DNA from: Pseudomonas caricapapayae
GTDB lineage: Bacteria > Pseudomonadota > Gammaproteobacteria > Pseudomonadales > Pseudomonadaceae
DNA: 64,000 nt
Direction of reading: 5' to 3'
Assembly (NCBI RefSeq): GCF_001400735.1
Contig: NZ_LJPW01000173.1
Span: 1-64,000 of the forward strand
Under the pieces are notes generated by a model. That model ran no database searches and had not been told where the DNA came from. It was given only the letters and a program-made list of their open reading frames with translations. Of this stretch, positions 1 through 7,356 are shown piece after piece (positions within the stretch are counted from its first letter, which is position 1; each line of letters opens with the position of its first letter). A program made the position numbers and the translations under genes.

Positions 1-840
1 ATGTCTATCTCGCCGAACTATCAGGGCGCAACCAATGGCGCTGGCGGTTATGCGCTCGCTCCGCTACAGGGCTACGTCAAGGAATCCGCTGACCGGCTGC
101 GGGCGCTGGTGCTCCAGTATGGTGACAAGCTTGCTGCTCTGGGCACCACTGGCAACTATGACATCTTGCCACTAGCGAAGGGTGGGACCGGCGTAGCTGT
201 GACGAGCAATGCGGCATTACTGGTTGCCCTCGGAGCCATGCCGTCATCAGGTGGGGCATATGCGCCGAAACTGCAAAGCCTTCAGGTCTCTCAGGTATCC
301 GTCAGTGCTACGCAAGGCGGCTTTGTCGGCTGGAACGAAGGGAACATTGCCGGTTTTAGCGGCGAGATGGCATTCGTCTGCAACAAGGGCGGCGGGACTG
401 GAGGCTTCACATTCAGTACCGTAAACGCCAACAACACAGAACGCACCGGGGTGGCCACGCTCACTTCGGCAGGTGTTTTCAACGCTGCCGGAATTCAGGT
501 GGCAGGGCGAAATGTTGTTGAAGCAGGAAGCAATACAAATGGGAATTTTGTTCGCTTCGGAGACGGAACGCAGATATGTTGGAACCGAGCTTACGCATTC
601 GGTCCATCAGGTGCAGGTACTACGGCTACGGCATTCTGGACGCCGCCCATGCCATTTGTTGGAAACGCCGCAGAAGTAAGCGTCACTCTTCAATTTGCGG
701 AATCAAATGACAACTTCACCTGCACACGCATCAGTGGGTACATGGTTGCAGGCAGCGAAACGCGTGCAACCATCACAGCAAACTTTAGCGTTTCTCAGGT
801 CTACAGACTCGGATTGATGGCTATAGGAAGGTGGTTCTGA
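1..840 (+). CDS. Phage tail fibre protein, probably 5'-truncated by the window
   Basis: The 279 readable residues look like the distal part of a tail fibre. Near residues 57-80 there is the segment LPLAKGGTG followed by ALGAMP, a signature repeated in many fibre proteins. The C-terminus ends in AIGRWF, as many fibre tips do. Small residues dominate, with no charged catalytic pattern. The window opens exactly on an ATG and no ribosome binding site is visible, so this Met may be internal to a longer fibre. Its stop overlaps the next start by one base, so the genes are probably translationally coupled. The role, host-surface recognition, is inferred from family and position. Confidence 0.7.
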   Translation: MSISPNYQGATNGAGGYALAPLQGYVKESADRLRALVLQYGDKLAALGTTGNYDILPLAKGGTGVAVTSNAALLVALGAMPSSGGAYAPKLQSLQVSQVSVSATQGGFVGWNEGNIAGFSGEMAFVCNKGGGTGGFTFSTVNANNTERTGVATLTSAGVFNAAGIQVAGRNVVEAGSNTNGNFVRFGDGTQICWNRAYAFGPSGAGTTATAFWTPPMPFVGNAAEVSVTLQFAESNDNFTCTRISGYMVAGSETRATITANFSVSQVYRLGLMAIGRWF

Positions 841-1196
841 TGAAAATTAATCTTACGCCCCAGCGCCGAGACGATACGCTCGAAGCTTATAAATACGGGA
901 GCACTATCGTCGTCAATGGTGAGTCATTTGACTTCTCGCCAATGCTGGAGGGATCAACCCTGCCAAGGTCTGCAATATCCTCTATCTGGCTTGAGGGGGA
1001 TGTTGAGCTAAATAATGGCGAGCTTGAAATAACTTTGTTAATCCCGCTTCCGCAAAACTATAGCCAAGAACAGGCGTTTCCTGTTCCGCTTCTGAATGTT
1101 CCTGACGGGCTGATACAGTTACCTCAACCCCTGCCTATTCCAGTAATGCGCTTGCAAGAAGACAGCCCTGAAATCAAGGAGCAGTCCAATGAGTAA
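840..1196 (+). CDS. Phage protein of unknown function downstream of the fibre gene
   Basis: This 118-residue protein begins MKINLTPQRRDDTLEAYKYG. The ATG at 840 shares its A with the stop of the fibre gene, which supports this start over an upstream alternative at 831. It ends with a proline- and glutamine-rich stretch and overlaps the next gene by 8 bases. I do not recognise a family. Its place between fibre and fibre-assembly genes suggests a structural or chaperone role in the tail module, but nothing in the sequence proves it. Confidence 0.65.
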   Translation: MKINLTPQRRDDTLEAYKYGSTIVVNGESFDFSPMLEGSTLPRSAISSIWLEGDVELNNGELEITLLIPLPQNYSQEQAFPVPLLNVPDGLIQLPQPLPIPVMRLQEDSPEIKEQSNE

Positions 1197-1467
1197 CATA
1201 GATTGGTCACGTCTGATCACCAAGGAAATGAAGCAAGAGCAAGCCGCCAAGCAGCGCCTGGCCGATGTGGTTAGCGAAATTGCCCGCCTTCGAAAGATCG
1301 CGGACTACACAATAGCCCCTCTTCAGGATGCCGTGGATATCGATGACGCTACTGCCGATGAGGTGGCGTCACTGAAAGCCTGGAAGCAATACCGGGTTGC
1401 TCTAAATCGAATCCCGACTCAGCCCGGCTACTTCGAGTCTATCGACTGGCCAGTGATGCCAAGCTGA
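1189..1467 (+). CDS. Tail fibre assembly protein (chaperone-like)
   Basis: The 92-residue product resembles the C-terminal part of phage tail fibre assembly proteins. It has a charged helical N-terminus, then around residues 63-73 LKAWKQYRVALNRI, then a short tail ending in WPVMPS. The block pairing a W-K-x-Y-R segment with a proline-containing end is typical of that family. Such chaperones act in the cytoplasm and are not part of the virion. It overlaps the preceding gene by 8 bases, and a hairpin terminator follows within 20 bases, so it closes the fibre transcription unit. Confidence 0.7.
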   Translation: MSNIDWSRLITKEMKQEQAAKQRLADVVSEIARLRKIADYTIAPLQDAVDIDDATADEVASLKAWKQYRVALNRIPTQPGYFESIDWPVMPS

Positions 1468-1486
1468 ATCAGAAAAAACAACGAGC

Positions 1487-1511
1487 CCCGCCATCGAGCG
1501 GGTATTTTTTT
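1487..1511 (+). terminator. Intrinsic terminator after the tail fibre unit
   Basis: Perfect 5-bp stem CCCGC/GCGGG with a six-base loop, followed by TA and a run of seven T. It sits between the fibre-assembly gene and the endolysin, separating the structural and lysis units. Confidence 0.7.
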
Positions 1512-1527
1512 GCCCGGAGAAACACTG

Positions 1528-2073
1528 ATGCCGATCACCGCGCAGCAACTACTGCAGATCCTCCCGAACGCCGGCCAGAAAGCCGGCGTTTTTGCACCCG
1601 TTCTCAACACGGCCATGAACAAGTACCAGATCGTCACGGTGCCACGCATTGCGGCGTTCATTGCTCAGGTCGGTCATGAGTCTGGCCAGTTGCGTTACGT
1701 GCGCGAGCTGGGCGGCAGCGCCTACCTGTCAAAGTACGACACCGGCAAGCTGGCTGAGCGCCTGGGCAACACGCCGGAGGCCGATGGAGACGGCCAGCTC
1801 TACCGTGGCCGTGGCCTGATTCAGGTTACGGGCCGGGCCAACTACGAGGCGTGCGGCGAAGCGCTGGGCCTGGACCTGATCAACCATCCTGAATTGCTCG
1901 AGCTGCCAGATCACGCAGCCATGTCGGCTGCATGGTTCTGGGACAGGGCAAAACTCAACACGCTGGCAGACAAGGGCGACCTTCTCCAAATCACTCGCAG
2001 AATCAACGGTGGCACGAATGGTCTCGCCGATCGGCAGGCGCTGTACGCCCGGGCATTGAAGGTGCTGGCGTAA
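1528..2073 (+). CDS. Phage endolysin, glycoside hydrolase family 19
   Basis: This 181-residue muralytic enzyme belongs to the GH19 (chitinase class I-like) endolysins, which cut the glycan strand of peptidoglycan. The catalytic region reads IAAFIAQVGHESGQ (about residues 43-56), placing the acid Glu in GHES. YRGRGLIQVTGRANYE follows at about 93-108, then a NGGTNGLADR segment near the C-terminus, all classic for the family. No signal peptide is seen, so release would need a holin, and none is recognised in the window. The ATG at 1528 follows GGAGA; a TTG six codons upstream is less likely. It stands just after a terminator and starts the lysis/esterase unit. Confidence 0.9.
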   Translation: MPITAQQLLQILPNAGQKAGVFAPVLNTAMNKYQIVTVPRIAAFIAQVGHESGQLRYVRELGGSAYLSKYDTGKLAERLGNTPEADGDGQLYRGRGLIQVTGRANYEACGEALGLDLINHPELLELPDHAAMSAAWFWDRAKLNTLADKGDLLQITRRINGGTNGLADRQALYARALKVLA

Positions 2074-2129
2074 ACACCGTGCTCCACTCGACCAATCCAT
2101 TTCAGGCCATAGGCCGCAGGGGGAATGCT

Positions 2130-2348
2130 GTGCAGACAGTGACGAAACAAGAAACCTACGACCGCACCATGAAAGTGACATTGGCAGTAAAGGCGAACGG
2201 CGGATCGGTGTCAGTCCAGATCCAGGCCGGTGATAGCTGGATCAATACCGACACGTTCTGGAAAGACGGCGGCTATCAGCTGAGCATTCCGCCAGCGACA
2301 ATCCGCTATGTGCCAACCGGTGGCGCTGCATTTGAGGTGTACGCATGA
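2130..2348 (+). CDS. Small phage protein between endolysin and esterase
   Basis: A 72-residue product if the GTG at 2130 is used. That start has an AGGGGGA-type ribosome binding site six bases upstream. A shorter form could start at the ATG at 2169. The protein is rich in beta-prone residues (VTLAVKANGGSVSVQIQAG) and ends GAAFEVYA. Its stop overlaps the start of the next gene in an ATGA arrangement. I know of no family assignment. Coupling to the following SGNH protein suggests a common role at the tail tip or in lysis. Confidence 0.6.
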   Translation: MQTVTKQETYDRTMKVTLAVKANGGSVSVQIQAGDSWINTDTFWKDGGYQLSIPPATIRYVPTGGAAFEVYA

Positions 2349-3589
2349 GCCTTCTGGTCAACCCGATCCCAAGCCGCCAGCCGATACGCCGCGGACTTGG
2401 TCTGCTGGGCGATAGCTTCTCGGGCAACTGCCACACTATCGCGGCGACGGCCTTCGGTACTGAGGCGTATGGCTACGCGGCCTGGATCGCGGCGCGCACC
2501 GGCCTGTTTCCAAGCTACCTCGACAACCAGGGCAAGGTCGGCGACCACACCGGGCAGTTCCTGGCCAGGCTACCGGCCTGCATTGCGTCGTCGACGGCCG
2601 ATCTGTGGCTGCTGTTATCCCGCACCAACGACAGCACCACGGCAGGTATGGGCCTGGCTGACACGAAAGCCAACGTGATGAAGATCGTGACCGCGGTCCT
2701 CAACACGCCGGGCAAGTACCTGATCGTCGGCACTGGTACGCCGCGCTTCGGTAGCAGGGCGCTGACCGGGCAGGCGCTGGCCGATGCGATCGCCTACAAA
2801 GACTGGGTGTTGACCTATGTCAGCCAGTTCGTGCCGGTCGTGAATATTTGGGATGGCTTCACAGAAGCCATGACGGTGGAGGGTCTGCACCCCAATATCA
2901 TTGGCGCTGAATTCATCAGTTCGCGCGTGGTGCCGATCATCAATGCCAACTTCGAATTCCCCGGCATCCCGCTGCCCACCGATGCTGGCGACGTTTACTC
3001 GGCCATCCGGCCCTACGGCTGCCTCAATGCCAACCCGCTGATGGCGGGCACTGGCGGCACTCTACCGGCGGGCGTGAACGCTGTGGCCGGATCTGTTCTG
3101 GCGGACAGTTACAAGGCGGTGGGCTCTGGCCTGGCCGGAATCACCACTCGCTGGTACAAGGAGCCTGCCGCGCTTGGTGAGGCGCAGTGCATCGAGCTGG
3201 GCGGGAGCATGGCGGCGGCGGGCGGCTACATTTACGTGCAGCCAACGGCCAACGTTGTGCAGGCCAACCTAGCAGCCGGTGACGTTATTGAGATGGTGTC
3301 GGCGGTGGATATCGTCGGCTCGTCGCGCGGCATATTGGCCTGGGAGGCTGAGTTGACCATCACCAAGCCCGTCAGCGGGGCCTCGACCACAATCTACTAT
3401 CGCTCGATGGACAAGTACCAAGAGCCGTTCACCATGCCGGCACGCTTTGCCGGGGCGCTGGAGACGCAGCGCGGCACGATTGACCTGACTGAAACCGTGA
3501 TCACGTCACGTATGGGGCTGTACCTGGCAGCAGGCGTGCCGCAGGGCTCGACAGTCAAGGCCGCGCAGTTCGGCATCAGGAAGGTTTAA
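2345..3589 (+). CDS. Phage-encoded SGNH/GDSL hydrolase-like protein
   Basis: The 414-residue protein has the blocks of an SGNH esterase: LLGDSFSGN at about residues 20-28 (nucleophile Ser in GDS), LLSRTNDST near residue 97 (the N-D of block III), and EGLHPN near residue 180 (block V His). The second half is beta-rich with no enzyme motif and could be a trimerisation or binding domain. In phage tails such esterases deacetylate host surface polysaccharide; that role is inferred here. It is coupled by ATGA overlap to the preceding small gene. The C-terminus ends KAAQFGIRKV, and a similar ending recurs about 230 bases downstream in a broken frame. Confidence 0.75.
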   Translation: MSLLVNPIPSRQPIRRGLGLLGDSFSGNCHTIAATAFGTEAYGYAAWIAARTGLFPSYLDNQGKVGDHTGQFLARLPACIASSTADLWLLLSRTNDSTTAGMGLADTKANVMKIVTAVLNTPGKYLIVGTGTPRFGSRALTGQALADAIAYKDWVLTYVSQFVPVVNIWDGFTEAMTVEGLHPNIIGAEFISSRVVPIINANFEFPGIPLPTDAGDVYSAIRPYGCLNANPLMAGTGGTLPAGVNAVAGSVLADSYKAVGSGLAGITTRWYKEPAALGEAQCIELGGSMAAAGGYIYVQPTANVVQANLAAGDVIEMVSAVDIVGSSRGILAWEAELTITKPVSGASTTIYYRSMDKYQEPFTMPARFAGALETQRGTIDLTETVITSRMGLYLAAGVPQGSTVKAAQFGIRKV

Positions 3590-3635
3590 GTGCCATCAGG
3601 CCGTGTGCTAGAGCGAATCCCGTAATCTGGAGTTC

Positions 3636-3821
3636 GTGAAGTTTTTCCCCGTTATGGCTGATTCGCGGTTCTGTCAACCAAACTTCCTTTCTGATCCGCC
3701 GATTTGTCAACTTGCGCAAAATCGCAAGTTGGCAGACCGGGAATATTTTCTGGAATATTCTGATGTGGATTATGTAGCGCGGCTAGGCAAGGCCGGGCAG
3801 ATCGGGAGTCGCAAGGTGTAA
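3636..3821 (+). pseudogene. Possible remnant of a tail-protein C-terminus
   Basis: A 61-codon frame starting at a GTG with TCTGGAG a few bases before it. Its last residues, LGKAGQIGSRKV followed by stop, resemble the end of the SGNH protein upstream, and the DNA of the two ends is also similar. The upper part shows no known motif and holds a strong hairpin, so it may be non-coding. The simplest reading is a leftover alternative C-terminus from recombination in the fibre module. It may equally be untranslated. Confidence 0.3.
3705..3734. repeat. Twelve-base inverted repeat (hairpin)
   Basis: Arms TGTCAACTTGCG and CGCAAGTTGGCA pair at 11 of 12 positions around a six-base loop. No T-run follows, so it is not a standard terminator. 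It lies inside the doubtful frame at 3636-3821. Confidence 0.7.
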
Positions 3822-3835
3822 CGCTGCTTCGACTG

Positions 3836-4180
3836 CTACGCCTCGCCGCCCCATCTTTCAGGGCTGATTCCCGCTTCTCTCATCACCTCGCGATGCTGGG
3901 CGATGACGTACTTCTGCGAGTTGATTGTCGCCCAGGAATCGCAGGCGTCGCGTAGCAAGTCAGATATCCGGCTGTCCGCATCCCTCAGCTTTATCCTGAG
4001 CTTGTCACGCTCGAGCGCCGCATCGTTGTGCATGTCGATGAGCTTCGTGACGTGCTTGCGATATCGGTCGACCTCGTCGCGCAGCAGTCTGTTTTCTTCC
4101 GCCACCAGGTGAGCGTGCTGTTTAAGCATCTGTTCCTCTGTGGGGCAGAACGGCCAGTCTTCGGCGTAATCGATGTTCAT
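3836..4180 (-). CDS. SOS-controlled coiled-coil phage protein of unknown function
   Basis: This 114-residue, highly charged helical protein has heptad-like leucines across about residues 18-80 (AEENRLLRDEVDRYRK onward), so a coiled coil is likely. It has no membrane segment or enzyme motif. Twenty bases before the ATG lies a perfect CTGT-N8-ACAG LexA box, so transcription should rise on DNA damage. It faces the structural genes and lies at the element's edge. I do not recognise the family. A regulator, anti-repressor or DNA-damage-linked accessory factor is possible, but the sequence does not decide. Confidence 0.6.
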   Translation of the reverse strand: MNIDYAEDWPFCPTEEQMLKQHAHLVAEENRLLRDEVDRYRKHVTKLIDMHNDAALERDKLRIKLRDADSRISDLLRDACDSWATINSQKYVIAQHREVMREAGISPERWGGEA

Positions 4181-4199
4181 GATGGATGATTCTCAATTG

Positions 4200-4215
4200 C
4201 TGTATGGGCATACAG
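4200..4215 (-). promoter_or_regulatory. LexA (SOS) box upstream of the phage gene at 3836-4180
   Basis: CTGTATGGGCATACAG is an exact CTGT-N8-ACAG palindrome with seven-base outer symmetry. It ends 20 bases before the start codon of the minus-strand gene. It is more symmetric than the two boxes before lexA in the same window. Confidence 0.8.
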
Positions 4216-4289
4216 TAGTTGAGTGGTTCAGATTTGGGGAGTGGTGTTCGTCGGCAGGACGCCGGGGGAGGGTTTGGTGTGCGTAAACT

Positions 4290-4309
4290 CGTACCACTTT
4301 TCGTACCAA
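4290..4309. repeat. Direct repeat TCGTACCA, two copies, 12-base period
   Basis: TCGTACCA occurs at 4290-4297 and 4302-4309. Closely spaced short direct repeats near a prophage edge resemble integrase arm-type sites, but no integrase gene or second att copy is visible, so this reading is only a suggestion. Confidence 0.45.
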
Positions 4310-4321
4310 TCAATGTGCCCT

Positions 4322-4364
4322 ATAGGGGGTTTTAGTGCCATTCAGTAGCGCTGTAACCCCCTAT
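4322..4364. repeat. Ten-base perfect inverted repeat at the element boundary
   Basis: ATAGGGGGTT at 4322-4331 is exactly reverse-complemented by AACCCCCTAT at 4355-4364, with 23 bases between. It lies in the transition from phage DNA to the glc operon. Its function is unknown. Confidence 0.55.
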
Positions 4365-4541
4365 TTACCGCATCTGTCATACACCTGTAACTACGACGTG
4401 TACCGGATCGACACCGTCAAGGGAATCGCCACCTGTATCGCGTACTTTCCTTCGGTAGGTGGCGCGGTGCTCAACAGCACGGGGACGTATATCTATTCCA
4501 CCCACCCGGACATGAGCTGGATTTCGATCTACAGGTTGTAG
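4335..4541 (+). pseudogene. Fragment resembling a YVTN-type beta-propeller blade
   Basis: A 68-codon frame opening at GTG. It contains YRIDTVKGIATCIAYFPSVG and then NSTGTYIYSTHPDMSWISIY, a spacing like that of one blade of YVTN/YncE beta-propeller proteins (IDT, then GTYIY). Such proteins have several blades, so one alone suggests a remnant. There is a stop four codons upstream and no clear ribosome binding site. It may be debris between the phage element and glcG. Confidence that it is expressed is low. Confidence 0.3.
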
Positions 4542-4563
4542 CAGCTTCTGCGAAGCCTGCTAC
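4538..4563. repeat. REP-like imperfect palindrome
   Basis: GTAGCAGCTTC and GAAGCCTGCTAC pair around a short TGC loop. The form is that of repetitive extragenic palindromes common between Pseudomonas genes. It sits downstream of glcG in an intergenic stretch (4542-4619). A second, weaker hairpin, CAGAGAC/GTCTCTG, follows at 4573-4599. No T-run is present. Confidence 0.5.
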
Positions 4564-4619
4564 GACCGATTACAGAGACGCAGTGGCTGGATGTCTCTGT
4601 CATCGGGCGGCTTTAACGA

Positions 4620-5027
4620 TCAGTCGGCATTCAGCGCAGCGATACCAGCTTTGGCGATCCGGGCATCCTGCTCGGCCTTCACGCCGGAAACACCTACCGC
4701 GCCAACCACCTGGCCATCAACGATGACCGGCACACCGCCTTCCAGCGAGGTGAGCAGCGGAGCGCTGAGGAATGCAGTGCGCCCTCCGTTGATCATCTCT
4801 TCGTAACCCTTGGATTCACGTTTGCCGAGTGCCGAGGTGCGGGCTTTTTCGATCGAGATATAGCTGCTGATCGGCGAGGCGTCGTCCAGTCGCTCGAATG
4901 CCAGCAGATGGCCGCCGTCATCAACGACAGCAATGGCGACAGCCCAGTCATTGGCCTGCGCCTCATCGCGTGCGGCACCCAGCATCAGGCTGACTTCGGT
5001 CTGGGTCAGGACGGCTTTGATTTTCAT
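4620..5027 (-). CDS. glcG: GlcG, heme-binding/DUF336-family protein of the glycolate operon
   Basis: The 135-residue product matches the GlcG/HbpS family: the segment AVAIAVVDDGGHLLAFERLD (about residues 29-48), then SIEKARTSA, and a C-terminal GGVPVIVDGQVVGAVGVSG strand-turn. Homologues bind heme or act as accessory proteins, and the exact role in glycolate oxidation is unsettled. It is the last gene of glcDEFG, 41 bases after glcF, with CGGAG before its ATG. No signal peptide is seen, so it is cytoplasmic. Confidence 0.85.
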   Translation of the reverse strand: MKIKAVLTQTEVSLMLGAARDEAQANDWAVAIAVVDDGGHLLAFERLDDASPISSYISIEKARTSALGKRESKGYEEMINGGRTAFLSAPLLTSLEGGVPVIVDGQVVGAVGVSGVKAEQDARIAKAGIAALNAD

Positions 5028-5068
5028 TGAGTTCTCCGGAGCAGTGGTTATCGATTAGCAGTTCAGTG

Positions 5069-6295
5069 TCAATCAGGAGTGCCAAGCGCTTGGTCAATCA
5101 GCTCGATCCAGTGTCGCACCGGCGTCCGGCCAGCACTGGCGAGGTGCGTCTGACAGCCGATATTGGCGGTGGCGATGACCTGAGGTTTGCCGCTTTCCAG
5201 CGCGTTCATGCGGTTGTCGCGTAATTGCCGGGCCAGCGCCGGCTGGGTGATGGAGTAGGTGCCGGCAGAGCCACAACATAAATGACCGTCCGGCACAGCG
5301 GTCAGGTTGAAGCCTAGTCGAGTCAGCACGCGTTCTACTTCACCACCGAGTTTTTGTGCATGCTGCAGGGTACACGGGCAGTGAAACGCCAGCCGCGTGT
5401 CGGCCTTGATGCCGAGGGTTTCCAGCGGTTCGTCGCGCAGTACTTCGACCAGATCCTTCGTACGGGCGCTGATGCACATGGCCTTGTCGGCGTAGGCCGG
5501 ATCATGTTGCAGCAAATGACCATAGTCCTTGACGAAGGCACCGCAACCGCTGGCTGTCTGGATAAGGGTTTCGGCACCGCCCTGGAGAGCAGGCCACCAG
5601 GCGTCGATGTTACGTCGCGTCCGATCCAGCCCCGCGTCCTGTGCATTCAGGTGGTAATCCACAGCGCCGCAGCATCCGGCCGTGCTGACTGGGGTAATAC
5701 CGATACCCAGACGATCGAGCACGCGTGCCGTGGCGGCGTTGGTGTTGGGTGACAGGCCTGGCTGCACGCACCCCTCAAGCAACAGCACCTGACGCGCATG
5801 AGCGCAAGCCGGGCGACGCCCGGCAGCATGGACCGTTACAGGCAGTTTGGCTGCCAGTGTCTGCGGCAATAACGGCCTGAACTTCATGCCCACTCCGGTC
5901 AGGAACCGGAACAGGCCTGCATGGGGGACTATCTGGCGCAAGCCTTCACGCAGCAGGCGCTGGCCGAGCGGGCGGGGGACCAGGGCATCGACTGCCGCAC
6001 GGCCGATGTCCAGCAGGTTGTGGTAATCCACGCCGGACGGGCAGGTGGTTTCGCAGTTGCGACAACTCAGGCAGCGGTCCAGGTGCACGCGAGTCTTTTC
6101 GGTGACGTGCTGGCCTTCCAGGACCTGCTTGATCAGGTAGATTCTGCCGCGTGGACCGTCCAGTTCATCACCCAGTAACTGATAGGTCGGGCAGGTGGCA
6201 TTGCAGAAGCCGCAATGCACGCAACTGCGCAGGATACGCTCGGCTTCATCGGCACGTGGCAGGGTTCTGGCGTGTTCACTCAGTGTGGTCTGCAT
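5069..6295 (-). CDS. glcF: Glycolate oxidase iron-sulfur subunit GlcF
   Basis: This 408-residue subunit passes electrons from the flavin subunits toward the quinone pool. Two ferredoxin-type motifs are clear: CVHCGFCNATCP (Cys 25, 28, 31, 35) and CLSCRNCETTCP (Cys 75, 78, 81, 85), each binding a [4Fe-4S] cluster. Two CCG-type cysteine domains follow, with GCCG and LCCGSAG motifs in the second half, as in heterodisulfide reductase-like proteins. Length is normal for GlcF. It starts 2 bases after glcE, so the glc subunits are co-translated. The start is supported by the conserved short N-terminus before the first cluster. Confidence 0.95.
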   Translation of the reverse strand: MQTTLSEHARTLPRADEAERILRSCVHCGFCNATCPTYQLLGDELDGPRGRIYLIKQVLEGQHVTEKTRVHLDRCLSCRNCETTCPSGVDYHNLLDIGRAAVDALVPRPLGQRLLREGLRQIVPHAGLFRFLTGVGMKFRPLLPQTLAAKLPVTVHAAGRRPACAHARQVLLLEGCVQPGLSPNTNAATARVLDRLGIGITPVSTAGCCGAVDYHLNAQDAGLDRTRRNIDAWWPALQGGAETLIQTASGCGAFVKDYGHLLQHDPAYADKAMCISARTKDLVEVLRDEPLETLGIKADTRLAFHCPCTLQHAQKLGGEVERVLTRLGFNLTAVPDGHLCCGSAGTYSITQPALARQLRDNRMNALESGKPQVIATANIGCQTHLASAGRTPVRHWIELIDQALGTPD

Positions 6296-6297
6296 GC

Positions 6298-7356
6298 TTA
6301 AAACTCCGCGTACAGTCGGCCGGGGTTGAAAATGCCTTGCGGGTCGAGCCGGGTCTTGAGTGCCTGATGGTAGCGCAGCAGAGGTGCGGCCAACGGCTGA
6401 AAGGGGCTGTCGACAACGCCTGGGCTGAAGCAGGTTGCATGTCCGCCAAGCGCCGTCGCGATTGCTCGGATGGCTTCGCCGTCAGCGTCGGATTTAAGCC
6501 AGCGTTGCGCGCCCCCCCAATCGATCAGTTGTTCGCCTGGCAGATCCGGCATGCCGCTGTCGGCAGGCACGCAGAGCCGCCACAAGGGACGCGGGTCGAG
6601 GAAAAAGGGCAGGCGCTGTTCGTTCAACTGTTGCCAGTACACAGCCTCAAGCAATTCGCCGCCGAGCCGCTCATGGGCGGCGGCCACCGAGCTTTCACCG
6701 CCTTCAAGGCGCAGGCGCAGCACCTGACCGTCGTGGCTGGCAGCACTGATCGGTATCGGCTGCCGGCCCCATTCAGTGAGGCAGGTCAAGGCACGCGTGC
6801 AGTCCATCTCCAGCGCGATGCTGCTGCACAGCCGCGGCCTGGGCAGCACTTTGAGCGACACTTCGGTCAACACCCCGAGGCAGCCGAAACTGCCCGCCAT
6901 CAAGCGCGAAACATCGTAGCCTGCGACGTTTTTCATGACTTCGCCGCCGAAATGCAGGTGCTTGCCGAGCCCGGTGATGACCCGCGTACCCAGTACAAAA
7001 TCACGTACCGAGCCACTCCACGGCCGGCGCGGCCCCGACAGCCCCGCAGCGACCATGCCGCCAAGCGTCGCTGCGCCGAAATCGGGCGGCTCGCAAGGCA
7101 GCATCTGGCCTGCGCCGTCCAGCGCCTGCATCAGTTCGATCAATGGCGTACCGGCGCGGGCGCTGATCACCAGTTCTGTCGGGTCGTAACTGACGATGCC
7201 ACGGTGTTCGCGGGTATCGAGCACTTCGCCTGCTGTTTCACGGCCGAGAAATACCTTGCTGTTGCCCCCTTGAATCCGTAGCGGCGTGCTGTCCTGGAGG
7301 GCCTGATTGACTCGCTCAAGCAGCCTCTGGCTGGCGTCATTGTCCATTGCGCTCAT
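6298..7356 (-). CDS. glcE: Glycolate oxidase FAD-binding subunit GlcE
   Basis: The 352-residue protein is a PCMH-type FAD-binding subunit. YDPTELVISARAGTPL and LPCEPPDFGAATLGGMVAAG (about residues 54-118) form the FAD site. The C-terminal IFNPGR is also typical. GlcE is smaller than GlcD and lacks the full linked oxidase C-terminal domain, as is usual. Its start overlaps the glcD stop by one base. A second in-frame Met three codons on (MDNDASQ) is an alternative start. It works with GlcD and GlcF to oxidise glycolate to glyoxylate. Confidence 0.95.
   Translation of the reverse strand: MSAMDNDASQRLLERVNQALQDSTPLRIQGGNSKVFLGRETAGEVLDTREHRGIVSYDPTELVISARAGTPLIELMQALDGAGQMLPCEPPDFGAATLGGMVAAGLSGPRRPWSGSVRDFVLGTRVITGLGKHLHFGGEVMKNVAGYDVSRLMAGSFGCLGVLTEVSLKVLPRPRLCSSIALEMDCTRALTCLTEWGRQPIPISAASHDGQVLRLRLEGGESSVAAAHERLGGELLEAVYWQQLNEQRLPFFLDPRPLWRLCVPADSGMPDLPGEQLIDWGGAQRWLKSDADGEAIRAIATALGGHATCFSPGVVDSPFQPLAAPLLRYHQALKTRLDPQGIFNPGRLYAEF

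Noticed and set aside
4122..4313. A 63-codon minus-strand frame over the SOS box
   Set aside because: Proline- and arginine-rich nonsense text that overlaps the real minus-strand gene and its LexA box.
1..4619. A tailocin of the known P. syringae trp locus
   Set aside because: The flank is the glc operon and no trp genes are present, so it is not that locus; whether it is another tailocin or a prophage cannot be decided here.
6151..7281. A 376-codon plus-strand frame
   Set aside because: Opposite glcE and glcF, without domains or ribosome binding site.
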